From the NCBI GenBank assembly GCA_016000265.1, contig JAECRL010000016.1:34967-98966 (forward strand): a stretch of DNA of 64,000 bases, given 5' to 3'. The notes below the pieces were generated by a model that saw nothing but the letters and a program-made list of their open reading frames with translations, was not told where the DNA came from and did not search any database. Positions 57,633 to 64,000 of this stretch are shown piece by piece. The position numbers were made by a program, and so were the translations under genes. Each line of letters starts with the position of its first letter. Within the stretch, counting starts at the first letter, position 1. This DNA is from Burkholderiales bacterium. Its GTDB lineage: Bacteria; Pseudomonadota; Gammaproteobacteria; Burkholderiales; Burkholderiaceae_C.

Positions 57633-58619
57633 ATGCCGCCTGTGTCCATGCCCGCTCCCACCTTCGCCCGCCCCCGCGCCTTTCGCCAGCCTCGCTTGTT
57701 GATCGTGGGCTGCGGTGACGTGGGGCAGCGCGTCGTGCGCGAACTCCACGGGCGTTTGCGCGTGCGGGCCCTGACCTCGTCGCCCGAGCGCGTGCCGGCT
57801 TTGCGCGCGTTGGGCGTCACGCCGCTGGTGGGCTCGCTGGACCGGCCCCACACGCTGGCGCGCCTGGCGGGCCTGGCGACGCGGGTGCTGCACCTGGCGC
57901 CCCCGCCCGGGCAGGGGCGCGAGGACCCGCGAACCGCGGCCTTGCTGGTGGCGCTGGCCCGCGGTGGCGCGCTGCGGTCGCTGGTCTATGGGAGCACCAC
58001 CGGCGTGTACGGGGACGCGGGCGGGGCCTTTTTCGACGAGACCCGGGCGGTGGCGCCGCGGTCGGATCGCGCCCACCGCCGGGTGGACGCCGAGCGCCGC
58101 CTGCGGGCGTTCGGGCGGCGAGCCGCGCGCACTGGGGGGGCGGCGGTGAGCACCTTGCGCATCCCGGGCATCTACGCGGTCGGTCGCGAAGGCGGGGACC
58201 CCCGGGACCGCGTGCGGCGGGGCGCGCCGGTGCTGTCGCCCGAGCATGACGTGTTCACCAACCACATCCACGCCGATGACCTGGCGCGGGCCTGCTGCCT
58301 GGCTTTGTGGCGGGCGCGGCCGCAGCGCGTCTTTCACGTCTGCGATGACTCGCGCCTGCCCATGGGGGATCACTTCGATGCGGTGGCCGACCTCAGCGGC
58401 CTGCCGCGCCCCCCGCGCCTGGGCCGCGAGGCGTTGCGAGCGCAGGTCAGCGAGATGCAGTGGAGCTTTTTGTGTGAGTCCCGCCAGCTGTCCAACCTGC
58501 GCATGAAGGGTGAGCTGGGCCTGGTGCTGCGTCACCCGCAGCTGTCGCTGGTGCCGTCGCCTTTGCCTTGGCCCTTTGCCAGCGATCAGGCCGGCGCGGG
58601 CGACTTGTCCTTGAAATGA
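57633..58619 (+). CDS. NAD-dependent epimerase/dehydratase-like protein (YeeZ-like)
   Basis: A 328-residue NAD(P)-binding protein of the extended SDR type. Rossmann motif LLIVGCGDVGQRVVREL, RALTSSPERVPALRALGVTP, and YGSTTGVYGDAGG with RVDAERRLRAF; the usual Tyr-x3-Lys is replaced by another residue set (VDAER), so catalysis is doubtful. It is similar to YeeZ-like NAD-binding proteins. Start at 57633 or 57648. It overlaps the convergent nth gene by 34 bases. Confidence 0.8.
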   Translation: MPPVSMPAPTFARPRAFRQPRLLIVGCGDVGQRVVRELHGRLRVRALTSSPERVPALRALGVTPLVGSLDRPHTLARLAGLATRVLHLAPPPGQGREDPRTAALLVALARGGALRSLVYGSTTGVYGDAGGAFFDETRAVAPRSDRAHRRVDAERRLRAFGRRAARTGGAAVSTLRIPGIYAVGREGGDPRDRVRRGAPVLSPEHDVFTNHIHADDLARACCLALWRARPQRVFHVCDDSRLPMGDHFDAVADLSGLPRPPRLGREALRAQVSEMQWSFLCESRQLSNLRMKGELGLVLRHPQLSLVPSPLPWPFASDQAGAGDLSLK

Positions 58620-59257
58620 CAGGACTCGGCCACGCTGCACTCCCAGCAGCGTGGTTTGCGCGCCTGGCACACATAACGCCCGTGCAGGATCAGCCAGTGG
58701 TGGGCGTGCTGCAGGTAAGGCGCCGGGATGCGCTTGAGCAGCTTGAGCTCGACTTCCAGCGGCGTTTTGCCCGGCGCCAGCCCGGTGCGGTTGCCCAGGC
58801 GGAAGATGTGGGTGTCAACCGCCATCGTCGGCTCCCCGAAGGCGACGTTGAGCACGACGTTGGCCGTCTTGCGGCCCACACCGGGCAGGGCCTCCAGGGC
58901 TTCGCGGCTGCGGGGCACCTCGCCGCCGTGGAGCTCGACCAGCATGCGGCAGGCCTGCATGAGGTGGCGGGCTTTGCTGCGGTACAGGCCGATGGTCTTG
59001 ATGTGGTCGCACAGCTTGTCTTCGCCCAGGTCGAGGATGGCCTGGGGCGTGTTGGCCACCGGGTAGAGCCGCGCGGTGGCCTTGTTGACGCCCACGTCGG
59101 TGGCTTGGGCTGACAGCAGCACGGCCGCGAGCAATTCGAAGGGCGTGCTGTAAGCCAGTTCGGTCTCGGGGTGCGGGTTGGCCGCCTGAAGGGTGCTGAA
59201 GAACGCCTCGATTTCAGCGGGCTTCATCAGGGTGCTCTTGCTGGTCTTGCTGCTCAT
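58586..59257 (-). CDS. nth: Endonuclease III
   Basis: A 223-residue base-excision DNA glycosylase/AP lyase for oxidised pyrimidines. HhH motif LPGVGRKTANVVL with catalytic Lys130, Asp148 in VDTHIFRL, and the 4Fe-4S cluster Cys197, 204, 207, 213 (C-x6-C-x2-C-x5-C). Complete and active-looking. Start 59257 used; Met at 59227 is also possible. Confidence 0.97.
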   Translation of the reverse strand: MSSKTSKSTLMKPAEIEAFFSTLQAANPHPETELAYSTPFELLAAVLLSAQATDVGVNKATARLYPVANTPQAILDLGEDKLCDHIKTIGLYRSKARHLMQACRMLVELHGGEVPRSREALEALPGVGRKTANVVLNVAFGEPTMAVDTHIFRLGNRTGLAPGKTPLEVELKLLKRIPAPYLQHAHHWLILHGRYVCQARKPRCWECSVAESCHFKDKSPAPA

Positions 59258-59266
59258 GCGCGCACC

Positions 59267-59785
59267 TTACAGCAGCACGATGGCGTCGGGCAGTTCGTTG
59301 CGGTTGCCGTTGCGCTTGCCTTGCTCGCTGGCGTCGGGGAAGTGTCGCTGCAGCAACTCGCCCACCTCGGCGATGGCCTGGCTCAGGCCGGCTTCGGTGC
59401 GCCCGGCGGCCAGGGCCTCGCCCAGCCGGTCGGCCAGGTGCTGCCAGGTCTGGGGTGCGACGCGTTCGCTGAGGCCACGGTCGGCCACGATCTCGATGCG
59501 ATGCTCGGCCAGCAGCAGGTAGACGAGCACGCCGTTGTTTTGCGCCGTGTCCCACACGCGCAGCTGGCTGAACAGCTCGATGGCCCGCTGGCGCGGGGTT
59601 TGGCTGCGCCACAGCCTGGCGGCGTCGAGCCCGGCCTCCACGCACAGGCGCAACTCGCCGAGGTGGCGCGCTTCGCTTTGGCGCACGGCGTCTTCCAGGC
59701 GGGCACAGGCCGCGTCGGGCAGGGCGCGCCGCACGTCGGAGGCGTCCAGCCAGAGGTGGGTGAGCCAGCGGGTCAGGGTGTTCAT
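59267..59785 (-). CDS. TPM-domain protein, short form
   Basis: A 172-residue protein with a TPM (YgcG/Psb32-type) fold: ARLEDAVRQSEARHLGELRL CVEAG, RAIELFSQLRVWDTAQNNGV LVYLLLAEHRIEIVADRGLS. No signal peptide, so cytoplasmic or peripheral. It follows the longer membrane TPM protein by 26 bases and closes the LemA-TPM-TPM operon. The frame reads much further upstream but only opposite the neighbour's coding strand. Confidence 0.87.
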   Translation of the reverse strand: MNTLTRWLTHLWLDASDVRRALPDAACARLEDAVRQSEARHLGELRLCVEAGLDAARLWRSQTPRQRAIELFSQLRVWDTAQNNGVLVYLLLAEHRIEIVADRGLSERVAPQTWQHLADRLGEALAAGRTEAGLSQAIAEVGELLQRHFPDASEQGKRNGNRNELPDAIVLL

Positions 59786-59811
59786 GTTCGGTTTGCTCCT
59801 GTCAGCTGGGC

Positions 59812-60720
59812 TCACCAGCGCCCGGAGGCGCCACCGCCGCCGAAGTCGCCGCCGCCCCCGGAGGACCAGCCGCCGCCGCCGCCACCACCACCACCACCCC
59901 AGCCACCCGGTGGGCCGCCGCCCCAGCCTCCGGAGCGACCGCGCCCGCCGTGCCCCATGCTCAGGGCCAGCACGGTGGCGACGAGCAGGCCGATGCCGCC
60001 GAGCAGCAAGCTGCTGGTGACCCCCCACACGATGGCCCCGCCCAGGCCGCCGGTCAGGAAGGCGCCGAGCTTGCGCCCGAAAAGCGCCCCCAGCACACCC
60101 GAGGCGATGGGGATGCCGATGAGGCCGAAGACGAAGAGGTCTTCGAGCTGGATGCCGCTGGCGCCGCCTGGCTGGTCGGTGGCTTCGGGCAGGGGCAGGT
60201 CCTCGCCCTTGACGAGGGCCATGAGCTGGTCGACACCGGCGTGGAGTCCGCCGGCGATGTCGCCTCGCTTGAAGGCGGGGGTGATGGCGCGTTCGATGAC
60301 CCGGCTGGCGGCCAGGTCGGGAACGGCCCCTTCCAGGGCCTTGGCCACCTCGATGCGCACGCGCCGGTCTTGCAGGGCCACGACCACCAGCAGGCCATCA
60401 CCCACGTCGCGGCGGCCGATCTTCCAGCTGTCGCCCACGCGCTGGGCGTACGCGGCGATGTCTTCCGGCTGCGTGGTGGGCACGAGCAGCACCACCAGCT
60501 GGGTGCCGCGCTCGGCCTCGAAGCGAGAGAGCTTGTCGTCCAGCGCCTGGGCCTGCTCGGCGCTGAGGGCCCCGGTCTGGTCCATCACGTGGCCCACCAG
60601 CGGCGGCACGGGCAGCACGCCGCCTTGTGCCCAGGCAGGCGGCAGGCACATCACACCGACCAGGCAGAACAGCCCGGTCAGCCTGATCAGCCAGGCGAGT
60701 GCGTGTCGCACGCGGCTCAC
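59812..60720 (-). CDS. TPM-domain membrane protein (YgcG-like) with Gly-rich tail
   Basis: A 302-residue protein with a signal sequence (LIRLTGLFCLVGVMCLPPAWA), a periplasmic TPM domain (about 35-170: GHVMDQTGALSAEQAQALDD, RRDVGDGLLVVVALQDRRVR IEV), membrane segments near 200-260 and a C-terminal GGGGWSSGGGGDFGGGG-type tail rich in Gly/Trp. GTG start overlaps the lemA stop (GTGA). Part of a LemA-linked module. Confidence 0.9.
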   Translation of the reverse strand: MSRVRHALAWLIRLTGLFCLVGVMCLPPAWAQGGVLPVPPLVGHVMDQTGALSAEQAQALDDKLSRFEAERGTQLVVLLVPTTQPEDIAAYAQRVGDSWKIGRRDVGDGLLVVVALQDRRVRIEVAKALEGAVPDLAASRVIERAITPAFKRGDIAGGLHAGVDQLMALVKGEDLPLPEATDQPGGASGIQLEDLFVFGLIGIPIASGVLGALFGRKLGAFLTGGLGGAIVWGVTSSLLLGGIGLLVATVLALSMGHGGRGRSGGWGGGPPGGWGGGGGGGGGGWSSGGGGDFGGGGASGRW

Positions 60721-61346
60721 TTCTTGTCGAAACTGACGGCGGGGGGCTGTGAAATCTGCGCCTCGTTCTGCACCGTGAAGTTCGGCTTGAGCGGGTAGCT
60801 GAAGGCCATGGCCGTGAGGTTGCTCGGGAAGCTGCGCACGAGCACGTTGTAGTCCTGCACCGACTGGATGTAGCGGTTGCGGGCCACGGTGATGCGGTTT
60901 TCCGTGCCTTCGAGTTGCACGCGCAGATCCTGGAAGCCCTGGTTGGCCTTCAGGTTGGGGTAGTTCTCGCTGACCACGAGCAGGCGCGACAGGGCGCTGG
61001 AGAGCTCGCCCTGGGCCTGCTGGAACTTGTTGAAGGCCTCGGGGTTGTTGACCAGCTCGGGCGTGGCCTGGATGCTGGTGGCCCTGGCGCGTGCCTCGAC
61101 CACCTTGGTCAGGGTTTCCTGCTCGAAGTTGGCCTCGCCTTTGACGGTGGCGACGATGTTGGGGATGAGGTCGGCGCGCCGCTGGTACTGGTTGAGCACC
61201 TCGGACCAGGAGGACTTGGTCTGCTCGTCCAGGCGCTGGAAGTCGTTGTAGCCGCAGCCCGTCAGGGGCAGGCTCAGGCTGGTCACCACGGTCAGGGCCG
61301 CGGCGGTGCGCAGCAAGCGGGTGGGGCGGGAGGTTGAGCGGGGCAT
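60717..61346 (-). CDS. lemA: LemA family lipoprotein
   Basis: A 209-residue LemA protein. Signal with lipobox LTGC (Cys31), so lipid-anchored; then a long helical LemA bundle (GYNDFQRLDEQTKSSWSEVL NQYQRRADLIPNIVATVKG, ARATSIQATPELVNNPEAFN KFQQAQGELSSALSRLLVV, NRYIQSVQDYN). First gene of the lemA-TPM-TPM operon, with AGGAAAGG before the ATG. Function unknown; such modules are common in proteobacteria. Confidence 0.95.
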   Translation of the reverse strand: MPRSTSRPTRLLRTAAALTVVTSLSLPLTGCGYNDFQRLDEQTKSSWSEVLNQYQRRADLIPNIVATVKGEANFEQETLTKVVEARARATSIQATPELVNNPEAFNKFQQAQGELSSALSRLLVVSENYPNLKANQGFQDLRVQLEGTENRITVARNRYIQSVQDYNVLVRSFPSNLTAMAFSYPLKPNFTVQNEAQISQPPAVSFDKK

Positions 61347-61448
61347 GGGCGAAGACCTTTCCTGAGCGTGTGGGGCGCGGCGCTGGCTGCGCTGCCGCAC
61401 AGGATAAATGAGGACGGTGGGGCCGGCCTCAAGTCTTCATTCGCGTCT

Positions 61449-61670
61449 TCAGGCCAGGCTGGCGAAGTCCAGCGCGCGGCACGACAGGATCTGGTGTGCC
61501 TTGGAGCGCGGGTAGCGCTCGCGCACGATGTGGATGGCGCCCATGGGCGTGTCGGCCATCACCTTCAGCACGCGTTGCACGGCTTGGCGGGATGGGTCGA
61601 TGACCACCAGGGCAGACACTTCGAACAGGCGCAAGGCGGGCTCGACCGCCAGGTTCATCAGGGCTCGCAT
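61449..61670 (-). CDS. Small protein of unknown function, 73 residues
   Basis: Small protein beginning MRALMNLAVEPALRLFEVSA with an alpha/beta look (LVVIDPSRQAVQRVLKVMAD). I recognise no family. GGAGAG lies nine bases before the ATG at 61670, supporting real expression. It stands alone between lemA and the RTX nuclease. A regulator-like or tiny enzyme-inhibitor role cannot be judged. Confidence 0.6.
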   Translation of the reverse strand: MRALMNLAVEPALRLFEVSALVVIDPSRQAVQRVLKVMADTPMGAIHIVRERYPRSKAHQILSCRALDFASLA

Positions 61671-61768
61671 GATGCACTCTCCTCGGGAGCGCATCATGCG
61701 GCCGGGACGTGACACCTCGGTGACCCCTGGGCTCAAGGGTTTCCCGAGTTGTCAGGCCGGTTTCTCCA

Positions 61769-64000
61769 TCACTGGATCAGGTCGCGCGAGGCCACCAGTT
61801 GCGCGGCGCTGACGCCGTTGAGGTTGACCAGCGTGATGGCGTTGCTGGGGCCGCTGTTGCCATCGGTGTCGACGCGCACGTCCACGCCCGCCGCCGTGTT
61901 CACCAGGCGGATGTGGCCGCTGGCGATCAGGTCCGTCGAGCTGACGCCGTGGACGCTGCGCAGCGTGGCCACGATGGCCGACAGGTCGATGCGGTCGGTG
62001 CCGGCCGTGAAGTCGATCACGGTGTCACCACCGTCGCGCAGGCTGGTGTAGACGAAGGTGTCGCGGCCCGCGCCGCCGGTGAGGCGGTCGGCGCCGCCCA
62101 GGCCGGTGATGCGGTCGTCACCCGCGGTGCCCACCAGGGTGTCGCGGCCGTTGGTGCCGGTCAGCGCCTTGACCAGGTTCATGCCGATGACGACCGGGTC
62201 GTGGTCCGACGAGCGGAACGGCGAGGCCGTGTACAGGTCGGGGCTACAGCTGGTGGCGGTCGACACATAGCACAGGCCGGTGCTGGGCGAGCGCTTGAAG
62301 TTCATGTCGTAGTCGATCACGAAGGGCTCGTCGGCGTTGATGTGCCAGTGCGTCACGCCGGTGACCAGGTTGCGCGCGCTGGCGGTGGCCAGGGCGTGGT
62401 CCAGGTAGCCGACTTCGCCATCGAACACGTAGGAGTAGCCCGACTGGCCTTCGAAGGCCTCGATCAGGTCGTCCAGGCCGCCTTGGGCCAGCGTCAGGAT
62501 CGGGTCTTCCTTGCCGTAGGCGTTGAGGTCACCCATGACCAGCACGTCGTTGTCCTGGCGGGCGGCTTGCAGGTCGGCCACGAAGGTCAGCAGGCGGCTG
62601 GCCTGGGCCTCGCGGGTGGCGTTGTAGCAGCCCTGGCCGTCACCCTGGTCGGCGTCGCTGCCGGCGGCGCTGCTGCAGCTCTTGGATTTGAAGTGGTTGA
62701 CCAGGACGGTGAATTTCTCGTTGTTGGGCAGCGCGAAGGTCTGTGCCAGCGGCGGGCGGTTGTGCACCGAGTGGGTGTCGGCCACGGCCGAGCCCACGGG
62801 GCTGACGGAGCCCGGCTTGTAGATCATGGCCACGCGGATGGCGTCGGTGCCGGCCGCGCTGCCGCCGAGGGCCGGGTAGAAAGGCACGGGCAGGCTGATG
62901 GCGGCGTAGGTGCCGGCGCCCAGCTCGGCGTTGAGGGCGTCCACCAGGTTCTGCAGCGCGGTGTTGCCGTTGTTCTGGATCTCCATGAGGCCGACGACGT
63001 CGGCGTTGATGGCGGCCAGGGCCTGGACGATCTTGGCGCGCTGGCGGTTGAACTCGGTGATGTTGTCGGCGCCGCGGCAGTTGGAAGCCGACACGGCCCC
63101 GCCCAGCGAGCAGCCCTGGCCGGTGGCGCCGGTGGCGGTGCCGCCGTTGGTGAAGGTGGTGAAGTAGTTCAGCACGTTGAAGCTGGAGACCTTCAGGTTG
63201 CCACCGACGTCAGCCGGTGCGGTGGTGCGCGGGTGGCTGCGCGTGAAGGCCACGGCGCCCACCGGCTGCACCTTGTAGCTGGCCAGGCCGGTGTTGGAGG
63301 CCGTGCTCAGGCCGTAGTCGATGACGCCGACCAGGCCGTTGACGGTGTCACCCGCGCGCAGGGTGTTGTCGGCGCCGATGTAGGGGATGGGCGTGGGGTT
63401 CTGCAGCGAGCTGCCGTCGTCCAGCAGGAGCTGACGCTGGGCGTTGGCCTGGGCCAGTTGCAGGGCCTCCACCGAGCCGGCGGGGTGGACGTTGGTCGGC
63501 TTGACCAGGCGCCCGCCCGCCGACAGGGTGACCTGGCCGTAGCGGCCCTGGAAGTAGTTCTGCGAGGCGGTCAGCTCGTTGGTGACGCTCACCAGCATGC
63601 CCTCCAGCGCCTCCAGCTGGTCTTGTGTGGCGGGCAGCGTGAGGGCCGTGGGGGCGATGGACTGGCCGCTGGCGGTCACCGTGACGCCGGTGACGCCACT
63701 GATCTGGGTGACGGTGCGGCTGGCGGTCAGGGCGTTGCCGGCTGCGCCGGTGTTGAACTCGGCGACGGTGCCGGTGACGTTGACGGCTTGGCCGACGGCG
63801 ACCGTCGGCGCCGTGCTGGTGAAGACGAACAGGCCTTCGGAGGTGCCGGCGTTGTCATCGGGGGTCGGGTTCTGCAGGTAGAAGCCGTTGTTGCTCAGCT
63901 TGGTCACCACGCCCGTTGTGGTCAGCACCTGGCCGACCTTGGGGCTGGTGTGGCCGCTGCCCTGGATCTGGTTGATCGGGGTGATGGCGGGGGCGGGGGC
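61769..64000 (-). CDS. Secreted ExeM/NucH-type nuclease with RTX repeats, 5'-truncated
   Basis: The coding frame runs off the right window edge, so the N-terminus is missing; 743 residues are visible. It opens with an OB/LTD-like region (PINQIQGSGHTSPKVGQVLT, GFYLQNPTPDDNAGTSEGLF), then an endonuclease/exonuclease/phosphatase domain (VSSFNVLNYF, DVVGLMEIQNNG, VMGDLNAYGKEDP, SSDHDPVV) and C-terminal Ca2+-binding RTX repeats (GTAGDDRITGLGGADRLTGG AGRDTFVY). RTX ends suggest type I secretion. It probably degrades extracellular DNA. Confidence 0.93.
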   Translation of the reverse strand, partial: APAPAITPINQIQGSGHTSPKVGQVLTTTGVVTKLSNNGFYLQNPTPDDNAGTSEGLFVFTSTAPTVAVGQAVNVTGTVAEFNTGAAGNALTASRTVTQISGVTGVTVTASGQSIAPTALTLPATQDQLEALEGMLVSVTNELTASQNYFQGRYGQVTLSAGGRLVKPTNVHPAGSVEALQLAQANAQRQLLLDDGSSLQNPTPIPYIGADNTLRAGDTVNGLVGVIDYGLSTASNTGLASYKVQPVGAVAFTRSHPRTTAPADVGGNLKVSSFNVLNYFTTFTNGGTATGATGQGCSLGGAVSASNCRGADNITEFNRQRAKIVQALAAINADVVGLMEIQNNGNTALQNLVDALNAELGAGTYAAISLPVPFYPALGGSAAGTDAIRVAMIYKPGSVSPVGSAVADTHSVHNRPPLAQTFALPNNEKFTVLVNHFKSKSCSSAAGSDADQGDGQGCYNATREAQASRLLTFVADLQAARQDNDVLVMGDLNAYGKEDPILTLAQGGLDDLIEAFEGQSGYSYVFDGEVGYLDHALATASARNLVTGVTHWHINADEPFVIDYDMNFKRSPSTGLCYVSTATSCSPDLYTASPFRSSDHDPVVIGMNLVKALTGTNGRDTLVGTAGDDRITGLGGADRLTGGAGRDTFVYTSLRDGGDTVIDFTAGTDRIDLSAIVATLRSVHGVSSTDLIASGHIRLVNTAAGVDVRVDTDGNSGPSNAITLVNLNGVSAAQLVASRDLIQ

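Overview
The window is a high-GC chromosomal segment of a betaproteobacterium, most likely order Burkholderiales (Comamonadaceae / Rubrivivax-Leptothrix-Aquabacterium type). This rests on the gene families and codon bias: minCDE, a Tat-type HiPIP, a PEP-CTERM protein, LivHMGF, an N-acyl amino acid synthase-like gene, a YcnI/DUF2946 copper cluster and dense coding on both strands. It is an inference, not a database match. I see no rRNA, tRNA, insertion sequence, prophage or CRISPR array.

Layout. 1-4.5 kb: 3' part of glnS, a PEP-CTERM protein, a DUF454 membrane protein, and a LysR/SDR divergent pair. 4.5-5.9 kb: an HxlR regulator divergent from an alpha/beta hydrolase, with a near-perfect palindrome between them. 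5.9-9.3 kb: a probable copper operon (DUF2946 protein, TonB-dependent receptor, YcnI). 9.3-14.8 kb: NYN-LOTUS protein, UvrD-like helicase coupled to the ribosome-assembly GTPase YlqF, and dusC. 14.9-16.9 kb: HDOD and DUF808 proteins. 16.8-20.7 kb: a multi-TM hybrid histidine kinase, a LuxI/FeeM-like acyl synthase and an orphan ParA, all on the minus strand, with twin operator-like sites ahead of the synthase. 20.9-22.7 kb: minCDE. 22.8-26.9 kb: MgtC/DUF4010 transporter and a secreted subtilase. 27-31.2 kb: YgiQ radical-SAM protein, Tim44-like protein, HiPIP. 31.4-35.7 kb: a CarH/LitR-like MerR regulator coupled to an SDR, then an MBOAT/SGNH polysaccharide O-acetylation pair.

35.8-47.4 kb: ABC exporter, PPK2, acyltransferase, a coupled hypothetical/class II aldolase/malonyl-CoA synthase unit, a GAF-PAS-PAS-GAF-GGDEF cyclase, an acyl-CoA synthetase and an S4 protein. 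47.6-53.2 kb: a protein with an AKK-repeat tail, an aldehyde dehydrogenase, and a complete livHMGF transporter without its binding protein. 53.3-55.8 kb: a Slam (DUF560) outer-membrane translocon and a secreted cargo with a TbpB/hemophilin-type barrel motif, which is a compact type XI secretion system. 56-64 kb: HIT protein, ferredoxin-type reductase, an NAD-dependent epimerase-like protein, endonuclease III, a LemA/TPM/TPM operon, a small unknown protein and the 5'-truncated gene of a large secreted RTX nuclease.

The most promising candidates for undescribed biology are: (1) the Slam plus non-lipidated cargo operon; (2) the FeeM/LuxI-like synthase upstream of a CqsS-like hybrid kinase, with paired AATTTGTGACAAATT-type sites, a possible cell-cell signalling pair; (3) the MerR regulator whose promoter carries tandem 11-bp repeats like those bound by CarH; (4) the DUF2946-TonB receptor-YcnI copper unit.
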